DNA of 64,000 bases from Maribellus comscasis (lineage in GTDB: Bacteria > Bacteroidota > Bacteroidia > Bacteroidales > Prolixibacteraceae). The notes below the pieces were generated by a model. That model was not told where the DNA came from. It saw only the letters and a program-made list of their open reading frames with translations, and made no database searches. This document shows positions 9,633 to 18,123 of this stretch, piece by piece (the first letter of the stretch is position 1; every line of letters starts with the position of its first letter). Location: the NCBI RefSeq assembly GCF_009762775.1, contig NZ_CP046401.1, positions 6,770,001 through 6,834,000 on the forward strand, written 5' to 3'. Position numbers and translations under genes: made by a program.

Positions 9633-10661
9633 ATGAAAAAAATAGATAAATCACAACTCAAACTTATGTCAATAATTTGTCTTGCAGCTATGTTGTTTGG
9701 GACGGATTTTGCCTTTGCCCAGGACAGTCAAAAAAATGAAATACCAGTACCAAAAATTGATGGAGACTGGTGGACCATTGCAACAAATCCTGATATCGGA
9801 GAATATAATTCACCTCATCAGCAACCGGTTGATTTTGGAATCTGGCAGGCTGCTGACGGCACCTGGCAATTATGGTCGTGTATTCGAAATTCCAGGTTTC
9901 CGGGAACCAACTATACAACAAGATTCTTATATGGTTGGGAAGGAAATTCTTTAACTTCAGTAAATTGGGAACCAAAGGGTATTAAATGGGTTGCAGAACC
10001 GTTACTCGGAGAAACGCCAGGCGGAATGCAGGCTCCCTATGTGTTCAGGGAAAACAATATATATAATTTGTTTTATGGCGACTGGAAGCGTATTTGCCTG
10101 GCTACAAGTACCGATGGTAAAAACTTTACCCGTGTTTTAGGCGGAAACGGACAACCAAATTTATTTTCAGAGGAACATAAAAATGTTGCACACAGCACAT
10201 TTAATTCGAGCCATGCACGGGATCCAATGGTACTGAAAATAGGAAATACTTACTACTGCTATTATACTAGCCATATGGAATCGGTGAATGATGGTTGGGC
10301 ATACTGTCGGACATCGTTAAATCTGAAAGACTGGAGTGAGTCTGTTGTTGTTTCGCATACGCCACCATTTAAAGGCAATAGCCCTAGCTCGTCAGATGAA
10401 TGTCCGTTTGTAGTTTACCTGCAAGAATATGGTGTGTACTATTTATTTGTAACACAGATTTACGGGAAAGACAGCCAAACAACCGTTTACGCCTCAACTA
10501 ATCCGATGTATTTTGGAATTGACGATGATCATAATATCATTTGTACACTACCCGTTGCTGCACCTGAAATTTTAAAGTACCAGGGACAATGGTATATAGC
10601 TTCTACAACACCCGACTTACAGAAAATTAGCCTGGCAAAATTAAAATGGGAAACTAAATAA
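9633..10661 (+). CDS. GH32/GH43-clan beta-propeller glycosidase, exported
   Basis: The start chosen is the ATG at 9,633, which opens a proper signal peptide (M-K-K-I-D-K-S..., cleavage near A-F-A-Q-D); the upstream TTG at 9,603 would add ten non-signal residues. About 342 aa. Signatures of five-bladed beta-propeller furanosidases are visible: H-A-R-D-P-M-V-L (transition-state Asp) and S-S-D-E-C-P-F-V-V (acid Glu), with blade motifs such as L-N-L-K-D-W. These resemble the RDP and EC motifs of GH32 as much as GH43, so the family is left open. The 3' end is duplicated as a remnant at 7,926-7,988, which shows past duplication of this gene. Confidence 0.8.
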   Translation: MKKIDKSQLKLMSIICLAAMLFGTDFAFAQDSQKNEIPVPKIDGDWWTIATNPDIGEYNSPHQQPVDFGIWQAADGTWQLWSCIRNSRFPGTNYTTRFLYGWEGNSLTSVNWEPKGIKWVAEPLLGETPGGMQAPYVFRENNIYNLFYGDWKRICLATSTDGKNFTRVLGGNGQPNLFSEEHKNVAHSTFNSSHARDPMVLKIGNTYYCYYTSHMESVNDGWAYCRTSLNLKDWSESVVVSHTPPFKGNSPSSSDECPFVVYLQEYGVYYLFVTQIYGKDSQTTVYASTNPMYFGIDDDHNIICTLPVAAPEILKYQGQWYIASTTPDLQKISLAKLKWETK

Positions 10662-10679
10662 AGGAATACATCAAAAAGA

Positions 10680-12182
10680 ATGGACATAAAATTATGCTTT
10701 AAAATGAAAAATAAAATAGTACTTATTATTATTGGTCTGATTGTTTCTTTTGGAACAGTAAGAGCAAAAGAAAACACCAACTCTATCCAAAAAGAAATTG
10801 AAAGTAGTTTTATTGACGCTTCTGCTTTTGGTTTTTCTGTTGGAAATTCTGGCATTGAAAACATGAAGGCTTTGCAACGGGCAGTTGATCATGGAGGAAC
10901 CATCCAGGTTAGCCAGCCCGGCACTTACAAAATTGCGGGAACTGTTTATTTACGTAGCAATACTTCGCTCGAGTTTGGCGCCAATGTTTTTCTGCAAAAA
11001 GTGGATGAACAGGGCAAATTTGCCTATGTCCTTCTAAACGAAGGTGCATTGACTAAAAAGTGGGATGAAAACATTACTGTTAAAGGCTTAAATATCATTG
11101 TGAATGACGTGGACATATATGTGGGTGAAATTTATGGTCTTCGTGGTCAGCTGGCATTTTTTTATATAAAAGATTTGCGGATTGAACGCTTCCGTTGCAT
11201 GGATTTGGGTAAGGCACAGTATGCCATACAAATATGCACCTTCGAGGATATTATTGTTGATGATGTCATCATAAAAGGTAAAAAAGACGGAGTTCACCTG
11301 GGAAGGGGTAAGCGCTTTACCATACGGGATGGTGTTTTCGAAACCTTTGATGATGCAATTGCCCTCAACGGACATGATTATTCGACGGGTAACCCGGAAC
11401 TTGGTTGGATTGAGGACGGGGTTGTGGAGAATTGTCATGATTTAAATGCTGAAAATACGGTTGGTTATTTTTGCCGTATTTTGGCTGGGGGATGGATAGA
11501 CTGGAAACCGGGCATGGAGGTGCAGCAATCGGATGCGGTTGTTTCAAATGGAAAAGTTTATCGGGTTTTTATGGAACCTGATGGAAAAGTATACAAAACA
11601 GTTACTCGGCCCACACATGAGAGTGGTGCCAAGGTTTTGGATGGAATAAACTGGGTAGTTGTACAAAATGATTCCACTTACACCGCAGGAGTGCGAAATG
11701 TGGTTTTTCGTGATATTTTTCTTGAAAAGCCAAGAATTGGGTTTTCAGTGCATTTTGATAAAAACAAGTTCAGTCGCTCGTATTACCCGGGTGCTGAAGT
11801 TCCCAAACAGGAACAACTCCTGTTTGAAAATATCCGTGTGTTGCATAATAGGCCAACAGATTTGTTTAAGATAGCCACGCCAGTAGATGTGATGACTATT
11901 ACAAATTCGAGTATCAAAAATAATGGCATTCATTTTCACAGTAACGGCGCTCTACCAGATTATCAAAAAACACGCATCAACATGATTGGTTGTGTTTTTT
12001 ACAATGAAGGACCAATGGACTTGCTCGTAAACGATGTAGCCGAAAAGGAAATTGAATTGAATACGGCATTAAGTGTTGAGATGAGTGACAGCTTTTCTGC
12101 TAAAGTAATTTCAGAAAAAGGTAAGATAACCGTAAAATCTGATTTAACGGGATTGAAAAGTAACGATCCGGATAAAAATTGA
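10680..12182 (+). CDS. Exported right-handed parallel beta-helix protein (pectate lyase/GH28-like)
   Basis: A 500-aa protein with a signal peptide; a second possible start is the ATG at 10,704. The mature part opens with a pectate-lyase-superfamily motif (D-A-S-A-F-G-F...A-L-Q-R-A-V-D-H-G-G-T-I-Q-V-S-Q-P-G-T-Y). It continues with short repeating beta-strand coils (D-V-I-I-K-G-K-K-D-G-V-H-L-G, R-D-G-V-F-E-T-F-D-D-A-I-A-L-N-G-H-D), as in GH28 and polysaccharide lyase beta-helices. The F-D-D-A-I-A-L-N motif resembles the catalytic Asp pair of GH28 enzymes. A segment of about 60 residues in the middle (V-Q-Q-S-D-A-V-V-S-N-G-K-V-Y-R-V) looks like an inserted small beta domain. Substrate unknown. 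Confidence 0.78.
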   Translation: MDIKLCFKMKNKIVLIIIGLIVSFGTVRAKENTNSIQKEIESSFIDASAFGFSVGNSGIENMKALQRAVDHGGTIQVSQPGTYKIAGTVYLRSNTSLEFGANVFLQKVDEQGKFAYVLLNEGALTKKWDENITVKGLNIIVNDVDIYVGEIYGLRGQLAFFYIKDLRIERFRCMDLGKAQYAIQICTFEDIIVDDVIIKGKKDGVHLGRGKRFTIRDGVFETFDDAIALNGHDYSTGNPELGWIEDGVVENCHDLNAENTVGYFCRILAGGWIDWKPGMEVQQSDAVVSNGKVYRVFMEPDGKVYKTVTRPTHESGAKVLDGINWVVVQNDSTYTAGVRNVVFRDIFLEKPRIGFSVHFDKNKFSRSYYPGAEVPKQEQLLFENIRVLHNRPTDLFKIATPVDVMTITNSSIKNNGIHFHSNGALPDYQKTRINMIGCVFYNEGPMDLLVNDVAEKEIELNTALSVEMSDSFSAKVISEKGKITVKSDLTGLKSNDPDKN

Positions 12183-12330
12183 TTATCACTAAATCAAAAG
12201 GTAATGATCAATAGGGAAAATATAATCTCAACGTGGAATGATGAGAAGACTGTCAGAAATAAAAGTTTATCTGTTACTTGTAAAGTATACAGAGGAGAGT
12301 ATTACTATAACGATATAAATAAGAATAGAG

Positions 12331-13914
12331 ATGAAAAATAAGCTGTCCAGAACAATAGTAAAATTAATCGTAATATCTGCCTTTTTTATTGTTGTTTGGC
12401 TGTTATACTCGAATTGTAGTAAAGATAAAATTGTTAAACATCCAAACATATTATTTGTAATTTCTGATGATCAGTCCTATCCACATGCAAGTGCATACGA
12501 ATGCAAATTTGTAAATACGCCTGCTTTTGACAGAGTTGCCAGCGAAGGAATTTTATTTGATAATTGTTTCGCAGCTTCTCCTTCATGTAGCCCTTCTCGT
12601 GCTGCAATTCTTACGGGTAAAAATATTTGGCAGTTGGAAGAAGCAGGTTCCCATATCAGTTATTTTCCAAGAAAATTTACCTCGTTTACCGAAGTCTTAG
12701 AGAAAAACGGTTACCTGGTTGGTTACACCGGGAAACCATGGGCCCCAGGTAACTGGAGGGATTCTGGATGGGATAAAAATCCCGTAGGAACGGCTTATTC
12801 TGATTTGAAAAATACCCCTCCAACCAGTGGAATTAGCGATATCGATTACACAGCCAATTTTGTTGATTTTTTGAGCAATCGAACCGAGAGTCAACCTTTT
12901 TTCTTTTGGTGCGGTATGTTTGAGCCCCATCGTGGGTATGAAAAAGGGTCTGGTTTGAAAGCCGGGAAAAAGCTGGAAGATGCGGAAGTTCCAACATTTC
13001 TTTTGGATGACGATATTACCAGAATGGACCTTTTGGATTATGCATTGGAAATTGAATGGTTTGATAGTCATTTGGGGAAAATAATAAACTTTCTGGAAAA
13101 AACAGGAGAACTTGATAATACGGTTATAGTTGTTACAAGTGACAATGGAATGCCTTTCCCGAGAGCCAAAATTCAACTGTACGAATTTGGAATTCATGTT
13201 CCGTTGGCAATTCGTTGGGGAGACCAAATAAAACCTAAAAGAAATGTCTCTGATTTTATTGGCTTTAACGATTTTGCTCCTACTTTCCTCGAAATTGCTG
13301 GTATTTCTGATTCATTAAACAATGCGAGTGGAAAAAGCTTTTTAGATGTACTGTTAAGCGAAAAATCGGGAAGAATTGATCAAACCCGAACCTTTGCTTT
13401 ATCAGGAAAAGAACGTCATAATTATTCCCGTGCCAATAATTTGGGTTATCCGATTAGGGGAATAAGAACAGATACGTTTTTATATCTGCGCAATTTTGAA
13501 CCGGATCGTTGGCCGGCAGGAGATCCTGATTTGTTTTTGGACGGTGAATTAAATAAGCTTTCCGGAATAACAATTTTAAACAAGAAGGAAGTTAACACAA
13601 AGGCCAATAAGCTCTTTCATCTTATGGTTGATAAACGTCCATCAGAAGAACTTTATAATATTGTTGATGATCCTGGCTGTATTCATAACCTGTCTGATAA
13701 TCCTGATTTTAGCACGCAATTGAAACAACTTCGAATAAAGCTTGAAGGAGAGCTGACTTGGCAAAGTGATCCACGCGTAGTTGGCAATGGAAATGTTTTC
13801 GACAGTTATCCGACTTTTAAACCCATCCAGCTGTTCGATAAAAATGGTAAATCCTTATTCCCCGGATTTGCTGCGTATGGAGAATACAATGAGAGTGTTT
13901 TGTATGATAAATGA
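12331..13914 (+). CDS. Family S1 sulfatase (heparan/N-sulfoglucosamine-type branch)
   Basis: A 527-aa sulfatase. An N-terminal hydrophobic segment (residues about 9-27) is followed by Cys29, which could be a lipobox or a membrane anchor. Metal ligands Asp46-Asp47 (I-S-D-D-Q) and the C-S-P-S-R formylglycine motif with Cys86 are present, as is T-S-D-N-G-M-P-F-P-R-A-K. The D-N-G-x-P-F-P-R-A-K form resembles N-sulfoglucosamine sulfohydrolase-like and related polysaccharide sulfatases, and recurs in the sulfatase at 42,791. It would cleave sulfate from a glycan in the periplasm. It is followed by the GH88/105 gene after 94 bp. The exact substrate is not deduced. Confidence 0.92.
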   Translation: MKNKLSRTIVKLIVISAFFIVVWLLYSNCSKDKIVKHPNILFVISDDQSYPHASAYECKFVNTPAFDRVASEGILFDNCFAASPSCSPSRAAILTGKNIWQLEEAGSHISYFPRKFTSFTEVLEKNGYLVGYTGKPWAPGNWRDSGWDKNPVGTAYSDLKNTPPTSGISDIDYTANFVDFLSNRTESQPFFFWCGMFEPHRGYEKGSGLKAGKKLEDAEVPTFLLDDDITRMDLLDYALEIEWFDSHLGKIINFLEKTGELDNTVIVVTSDNGMPFPRAKIQLYEFGIHVPLAIRWGDQIKPKRNVSDFIGFNDFAPTFLEIAGISDSLNNASGKSFLDVLLSEKSGRIDQTRTFALSGKERHNYSRANNLGYPIRGIRTDTFLYLRNFEPDRWPAGDPDLFLDGELNKLSGITILNKKEVNTKANKLFHLMVDKRPSEELYNIVDDPGCIHNLSDNPDFSTQLKQLRIKLEGELTWQSDPRVVGNGNVFDSYPTFKPIQLFDKNGKSLFPGFAAYGEYNESVLYDK

Positions 13915-14008
13915 AATGTAAAAAAGAAAGCTTTTCATTCTTACCACGAAATATGATTTTGATTGACTTTATGTGTAATACTTCAAATAACTACGATTTT
14001 ATAAAAAG

Positions 14009-15223
14009 ATGATTATGAAAAATTCGGTTTATGGTATTTTATTAATTATGATTTTTACGGTAGCCTGTTCCTCAAACAAAATATCAAAGGAAGACTTTGA
14101 TATAGACAAAATGCTGGATTATGCAGTTAAAAAGGCAGAAATAACAATGAATAGTCTCAAAACAACCGATAGCCTACCCAGAAACATAGAAAACAATCAA
14201 ACCAACTGGAACAAGGTGGATATTTATGATTGGACAAGTGGTTTTTGGCCGGGAATATTGTGGTATGCTTACGAAAAATCGGGAGACAGCCTGATTTTGG
14301 AAAATGCCAGAATTTTTTCTGAGGTATTAAAGGGTGTATTGGATGTGCCTGTTTACAATCATGATCTCGGATTTATGTTTTATTGCAGTTTGGGAAATGG
14401 CCTGCGATTGACAGGTGATAAGCAATATCATGAAATTCTTATGGCAGCAGCCGATTCACTTGCTACCTTGTATAATCCCAAAGTTGGTACAATATTATCA
14501 TGGCCGCAAATGCGCGAAAAAATGAATTGGCCGCACAACACGATAATTGACAATATGATGAATCTTGAATTACTGTTTTGGGCGGCAAAAAATAGTGACA
14601 GGCATAATTTGTACGACATTGCAGTCAAGCACGCTGAAACAACAATGAGGACACTCGTAAGACCGGATTTCACTACATATCATGTTGCAATATTTGATAC
14701 CATAGACGGACACTTTATAAAAGGCGTAACTCATCAGGGGTTTAGCGACAGCTCAATGTGGGCCCGTGGTCAGGGATGGGGTATTTACGGATTTACGATG
14801 ACATACCGCGAAACCGGTGATGAAAAGTTTCTGACTACTGCTTGTCGGCTAGCGGATGTTTTTATTGAACAACTACCTGAGGATGGAATTCCTTATTGGG
14901 ATTTTGATGATCCTGCAATTCCAAATGCCCCCAAGGATGTATCTGCAGCGGCAATTGCAGCCTCTGGAATGCTTGAACTTTCAACTTTTATGAAAGAAGA
15001 AAAACAAAAAATAAAATATAGAAATGCTGCTATTGGTTTGCTTAAGCGTATCTCCTCAGACAAATATTTAAGCATGCAAAAAAACAAAGCAATGTTAATG
15101 CATTCCACTGGCAATTATCCAAATGGAAGCGAAATAGATGCTTCAATTATTTATGCTGATTACTATTACGTTGAAGCATTATTGCGGTTAGGTCAACACT
15201 ATTCTGAAATATCAAATAACTGA
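14009..15223 (+). CDS. GH88/GH105 unsaturated glucuronyl/galacturonyl hydrolase, lipoprotein
   Basis: A 404-aa predicted lipoprotein (lipobox F-T-V-A-C, Cys20). The (alpha/alpha)6 fold is indicated by W-T-S-G-F-W-P-G-I-L-W, N-H-D-L-G-F-M (Asp119) and N-T-I-I-D-N-M-M-N (Asp181). These Asp residues correspond to the catalytic pair of unsaturated glucuronyl hydrolases; G-V-T-H-Q-G and S-S-M-W-A-R-G-Q-G-W are also typical. Such enzymes hydrate the 4,5-unsaturated uronic acid left at oligosaccharide ends by polysaccharide lyases, so the target glycan probably contains uronate and a lyase should exist elsewhere. The overall pattern favours GH88. Confidence 0.9.
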   Translation: MIMKNSVYGILLIMIFTVACSSNKISKEDFDIDKMLDYAVKKAEITMNSLKTTDSLPRNIENNQTNWNKVDIYDWTSGFWPGILWYAYEKSGDSLILENARIFSEVLKGVLDVPVYNHDLGFMFYCSLGNGLRLTGDKQYHEILMAAADSLATLYNPKVGTILSWPQMREKMNWPHNTIIDNMMNLELLFWAAKNSDRHNLYDIAVKHAETTMRTLVRPDFTTYHVAIFDTIDGHFIKGVTHQGFSDSSMWARGQGWGIYGFTMTYRETGDEKFLTTACRLADVFIEQLPEDGIPYWDFDDPAIPNAPKDVSAAAIAASGMLELSTFMKEEKQKIKYRNAAIGLLKRISSDKYLSMQKNKAMLMHSTGNYPNGSEIDASIIYADYYYVEALLRLGQHYSEISNN

Positions 15224-15342
15224 AATTCAGTAATATAAGATGGGATAATGTCGAAAAAAGAGGTACAAAAAATTTAAAAAATTGATGATACAAGAATTTC
15301 ATGTAAAGGATATAAAATGAAGAATAACTAAAAATTAGAATC

Positions 15343-16464
15343 ATGAGAAAATTGATAATCCTAATGTTGCTCTGTAGTACGTTTCCCGTTTTTGCACAGG
15401 AACATGAAGAACCAAAAACTTTGGAACCTGGTGCAAAAGCTATCGACTTTAACTTAAAAGGGACTGACGATAAAATGTATTCCCTGTCTTCTTTTAAGGA
15501 CAAAGATATTTTGATAATAATTTTCAGCGCACCTCATTGCCCAACGTCGCAGATATATCAGGATCGAATAATTTCAATTCAGAAGGAATACCGCGATAAA
15601 GGAGTACAGGTTGTTATGATTAATCCTAACAATCCTGATTCGATGGCGCTCGAAGAAAGAGGTTATACAGATGTTGGAGATTCATTTGAAGATATGAAGA
15701 TAAGAGCAAAAGACAAAGGCTACAATTTCCCGTTTTTATATGATGGTGAAACTGTTGAGACATCTTTTAAATATGGGCCGGTTTCAACACCTCACACTTT
15801 TGTTTTCGACAAAGGCAGAGTTTTGCGGTATGTAGGTAGAATTGACGATTCCGTGGAAGAAGAGGAAGTAACTCAACAGGACTTGAGAAATGCCTTAGAC
15901 GCAATTTTAGATGGAAAGGAAGTGAACCCGAAACAAACAAAAGTTATTGGTTGCTCTGTTAAATGGAAATGGAAAACTGATCACAAGAATAATAATGATA
16001 AATGGTGGGCAAATCATAAGGTTTTGTTTGAGGAAATTTCAGGTTCAGATTTGAAAAAATTAGTTCAAAATAATACAGACAAGCTTCGTGTGATTAATGT
16101 ATGGGCCACATGGTGTGGACCCTGTGTTTCAGAGTTTAGCGAATTAATAGATACTTATAGAATGTATATGTGGCGTGATTTGGAGATGTATACAATTAAT
16201 ATTGATAGAATAGAAAAAAAAGACAAAGTGCATAAATTTCTTCTGGATAAACACGCGGCATTTAACAACAATTATATTTTCGGTTCAGGTAACACATATG
16301 AATTAATTGAAAATATTGACCCGGAGTGGCAGGGGAATATTCCACATACAATAATTGTTGAACCGGGAGGTAAGATTGTCTGGAGGCAGTCAGGTGCGCT
16401 GGATTTCTTTGAGCTAAGAAAGCAGATTGTGGATAACAGATTGCTTGGAAGATATTTTAACTAA
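15343..16464 (+). CDS. Two-domain thioredoxin-fold protein (redoxin plus TlpA-like)
   Basis: A 373-aa exported protein (signal peptide about 1-18, cleaved near V-F-A-Q). Domain 1 (about 25-190) is an AhpC/TSA-like redoxin with a single Cys in S-A-P-H-C-P-T-S (Cys66). Domain 2 (about 225-373) is TlpA/thioredoxin-like with the redox motif W-C-G-P-C (Cys258 and Cys261). It probably reduces or isomerises periplasmic disulfides, or acts in thiol-dependent peroxide defence. Its place between GH88 and GH29 genes is not explained by carbohydrate chemistry; it may support folding of exported cysteine-rich enzymes. Flanking gaps of 119 and 97 bp leave operon membership uncertain. Confidence 0.85.
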   Translation: MRKLIILMLLCSTFPVFAQEHEEPKTLEPGAKAIDFNLKGTDDKMYSLSSFKDKDILIIIFSAPHCPTSQIYQDRIISIQKEYRDKGVQVVMINPNNPDSMALEERGYTDVGDSFEDMKIRAKDKGYNFPFLYDGETVETSFKYGPVSTPHTFVFDKGRVLRYVGRIDDSVEEEEVTQQDLRNALDAILDGKEVNPKQTKVIGCSVKWKWKTDHKNNNDKWWANHKVLFEEISGSDLKKLVQNNTDKLRVINVWATWCGPCVSEFSELIDTYRMYMWRDLEMYTINIDRIEKKDKVHKFLLDKHAAFNNNYIFGSGNTYELIENIDPEWQGNIPHTIIVEPGGKIVWRQSGALDFFELRKQIVDNRLLGRYFN

Positions 16465-16561
16465 GTAGCTTTTAACATATCCTTAATAATTTTAAAAAAC
16501 ACAAATAAATTTAGTGAAAACTCAAAAAGTGAAACAATATCAAAAATTAAAAGGCACAAAA

Positions 16562-17929
16562 ATGAAGAACTTAATACTACTCTTAATTCTAATTATTTAT
16601 ATAGTAAATCCCTGTTTAGCTCAGAAAAAGATATGGGATGAAACACCCGAGCAAAAAAAGGAACGAATGGAATGGTGGACAGACGCTCGTTTCGGAATGT
16701 TTATCCACTGGGGTTTATATGCACAGGCAGCACGTCATGAGTGGGTAAAAAGGAGGGAAAAAATGACTAATGAGGATTACCAAAAATATTTTGATATTTT
16801 CAATCCCGACCTTTTTGATCCTTCCGAATGGGCCAAAAAGGCTAAAGCCGCAGGAATGAAATATGCTGTTATCACCTCAAAACATCACGAAGGTTTCACC
16901 ATGTTTGATTCAAAATTTACGGATTACAAGGTAACCAACACACCCTACGGGAAAGATATTATCAAAGAATGGATTGAAGCTTTCCGTGCTGAAGGGCTGG
17001 GTGTGGGGCTTTACTATTCATTAATCGACTGGCATCATCCGGAATACACTATCGACCGTGTCCATCCCCAGCAAGCCGGAACGAAAGAAGAATACGATGC
17101 TCTAAATAAAGATCGGGATATGGCCGTTTACCGTGAATACCTTAAAAACCAGGTACGTGAAATACTGACCAATTACGGAAAAATAGATATCCTCTGGCTT
17201 GACTATTCATTTCCCGGTGAATTTGGTAAAGGCCGCGATGACTGGGGCTCCGAAGATTTGGTAAAGATGGTAAGGGAACTTCAACCAGGTATTTTGATCG
17301 ACGACCGGGCTGATTTGCAGGACTACCATGGAGGCTGGGATTTTATGACCCCCGAGCAGTACAAAGTGGATAAATGGCCTGAAATTAATGGTCAAAAAGT
17401 CGCGTGGGAAACATGCCAAACATTTTCAGGTTCATGGGGATATTACCGCGATGAATATACTTGGAAAGACAATAAACAGTTATTGGTACTTCTGATTGAA
17501 TCGGTTAGTAAAGGCGGAAACCTGTTGTTAAATGTAGGGCCAACAGCCCGCGGGACCTTTGACCACAGGGCAGATGAAGCGCTGAGCAAAATGGGTGAGT
17601 GGATGAAATACAACAGCCGATCTGTTTATAGCTGTACGCAAGCTCCGGACGAATTTCAGATTCCGGATAATTCAGTCCTAACATATAATCCAGAAACGAA
17701 ACGCCTGTATATCCACCTGCTGGATTACCCGTTGAAGTCATTACGATTATCCGGCTACAAAGACAAGATAAAATACGCACAATTTCTGCACGATGCCTCG
17801 GAAATAAAGATTGATAAGCCTGCGATGCATGGAGCCCGTATGGAGTTGGATGCAGACGATATTTATTTGATACTGCCGGTAACCAAGCCAAATGTCGAAA
17901 TACCTGTTGTCGAGATCTTCCTGGACTAG
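16562..17929 (+). CDS. GH29 alpha-L-fucosidase
   Basis: The ATG at 16,562 is preferred because it opens a clean signal peptide (cleavage near C-L-A-Q-K); the GTG at 16,514 would add 16 charged residues. About 455 aa. GH29 hallmarks: R-F-G-M-F-I-H-W-G near residue 43, S-K-H-H-E-G-F near 106, and the nucleophile region D-I-L-W-L-D-Y-S with Asp214. The N-L-L-L-N-V-G-P motif that closes the barrel is also present. It releases alpha-linked L-fucose from glycans. A second, divergent GH29 lies at 22,258 and a FucP-like carrier at 24,910, so fucose is likely a product of this island. Confidence 0.92.
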   Translation: MKNLILLLILIIYIVNPCLAQKKIWDETPEQKKERMEWWTDARFGMFIHWGLYAQAARHEWVKRREKMTNEDYQKYFDIFNPDLFDPSEWAKKAKAAGMKYAVITSKHHEGFTMFDSKFTDYKVTNTPYGKDIIKEWIEAFRAEGLGVGLYYSLIDWHHPEYTIDRVHPQQAGTKEEYDALNKDRDMAVYREYLKNQVREILTNYGKIDILWLDYSFPGEFGKGRDDWGSEDLVKMVRELQPGILIDDRADLQDYHGGWDFMTPEQYKVDKWPEINGQKVAWETCQTFSGSWGYYRDEYTWKDNKQLLVLLIESVSKGGNLLLNVGPTARGTFDHRADEALSKMGEWMKYNSRSVYSCTQAPDEFQIPDNSVLTYNPETKRLYIHLLDYPLKSLRLSGYKDKIKYAQFLHDASEIKIDKPAMHGARMELDADDIYLILPVTKPNVEIPVVEIFLD

Positions 17930-17953
17930 TACAATTTTATTAAACTGAAACAT

Positions 17954-18082
17954 ATGATACAAAATAAAATTCTGGTGATAGGAAGTTCTTTTGACACAGT
18001 ACTGAACCTGGCAGGTTTTATATCTCTGCAGAATCATGGTCAATTGTTATCTCACAGAAGCCACAACAATAGCAAAATGTAA
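17954..18082 (+). pseudogene. 5' remnant of a ribokinase-family gene
   Basis: A 42-codon frame starts M-I-Q-N-K-I-L-V-I-G-S-S and then degenerates. Its first about 35 bp match the start of the intact ribokinase-like gene at 20,212 (M-S-Q-N-K-I-L-V-I-G-S-S) closely at DNA level, with mainly third-position differences. After the shared G-S-S the sequence diverges and stops, without the G-G-K-G-A-N-Q kinase signature. It is best read as the truncated head of a duplicated or replaced kinase gene between the first GH29 gene and the Asp-rich protein gene. Confidence 0.65.
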
Positions 18083-18123
18083 GTTTTTGAGATACATTAA
18101 TAGCATAGAAGATATACTTTAAT

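Noticed and set aside
12204..12341. 45-codon open frame upstream of the second sulfatase
   Set aside because: Overlaps the sulfatase start, no signature, no ribosome site; probably chance or decayed DNA.
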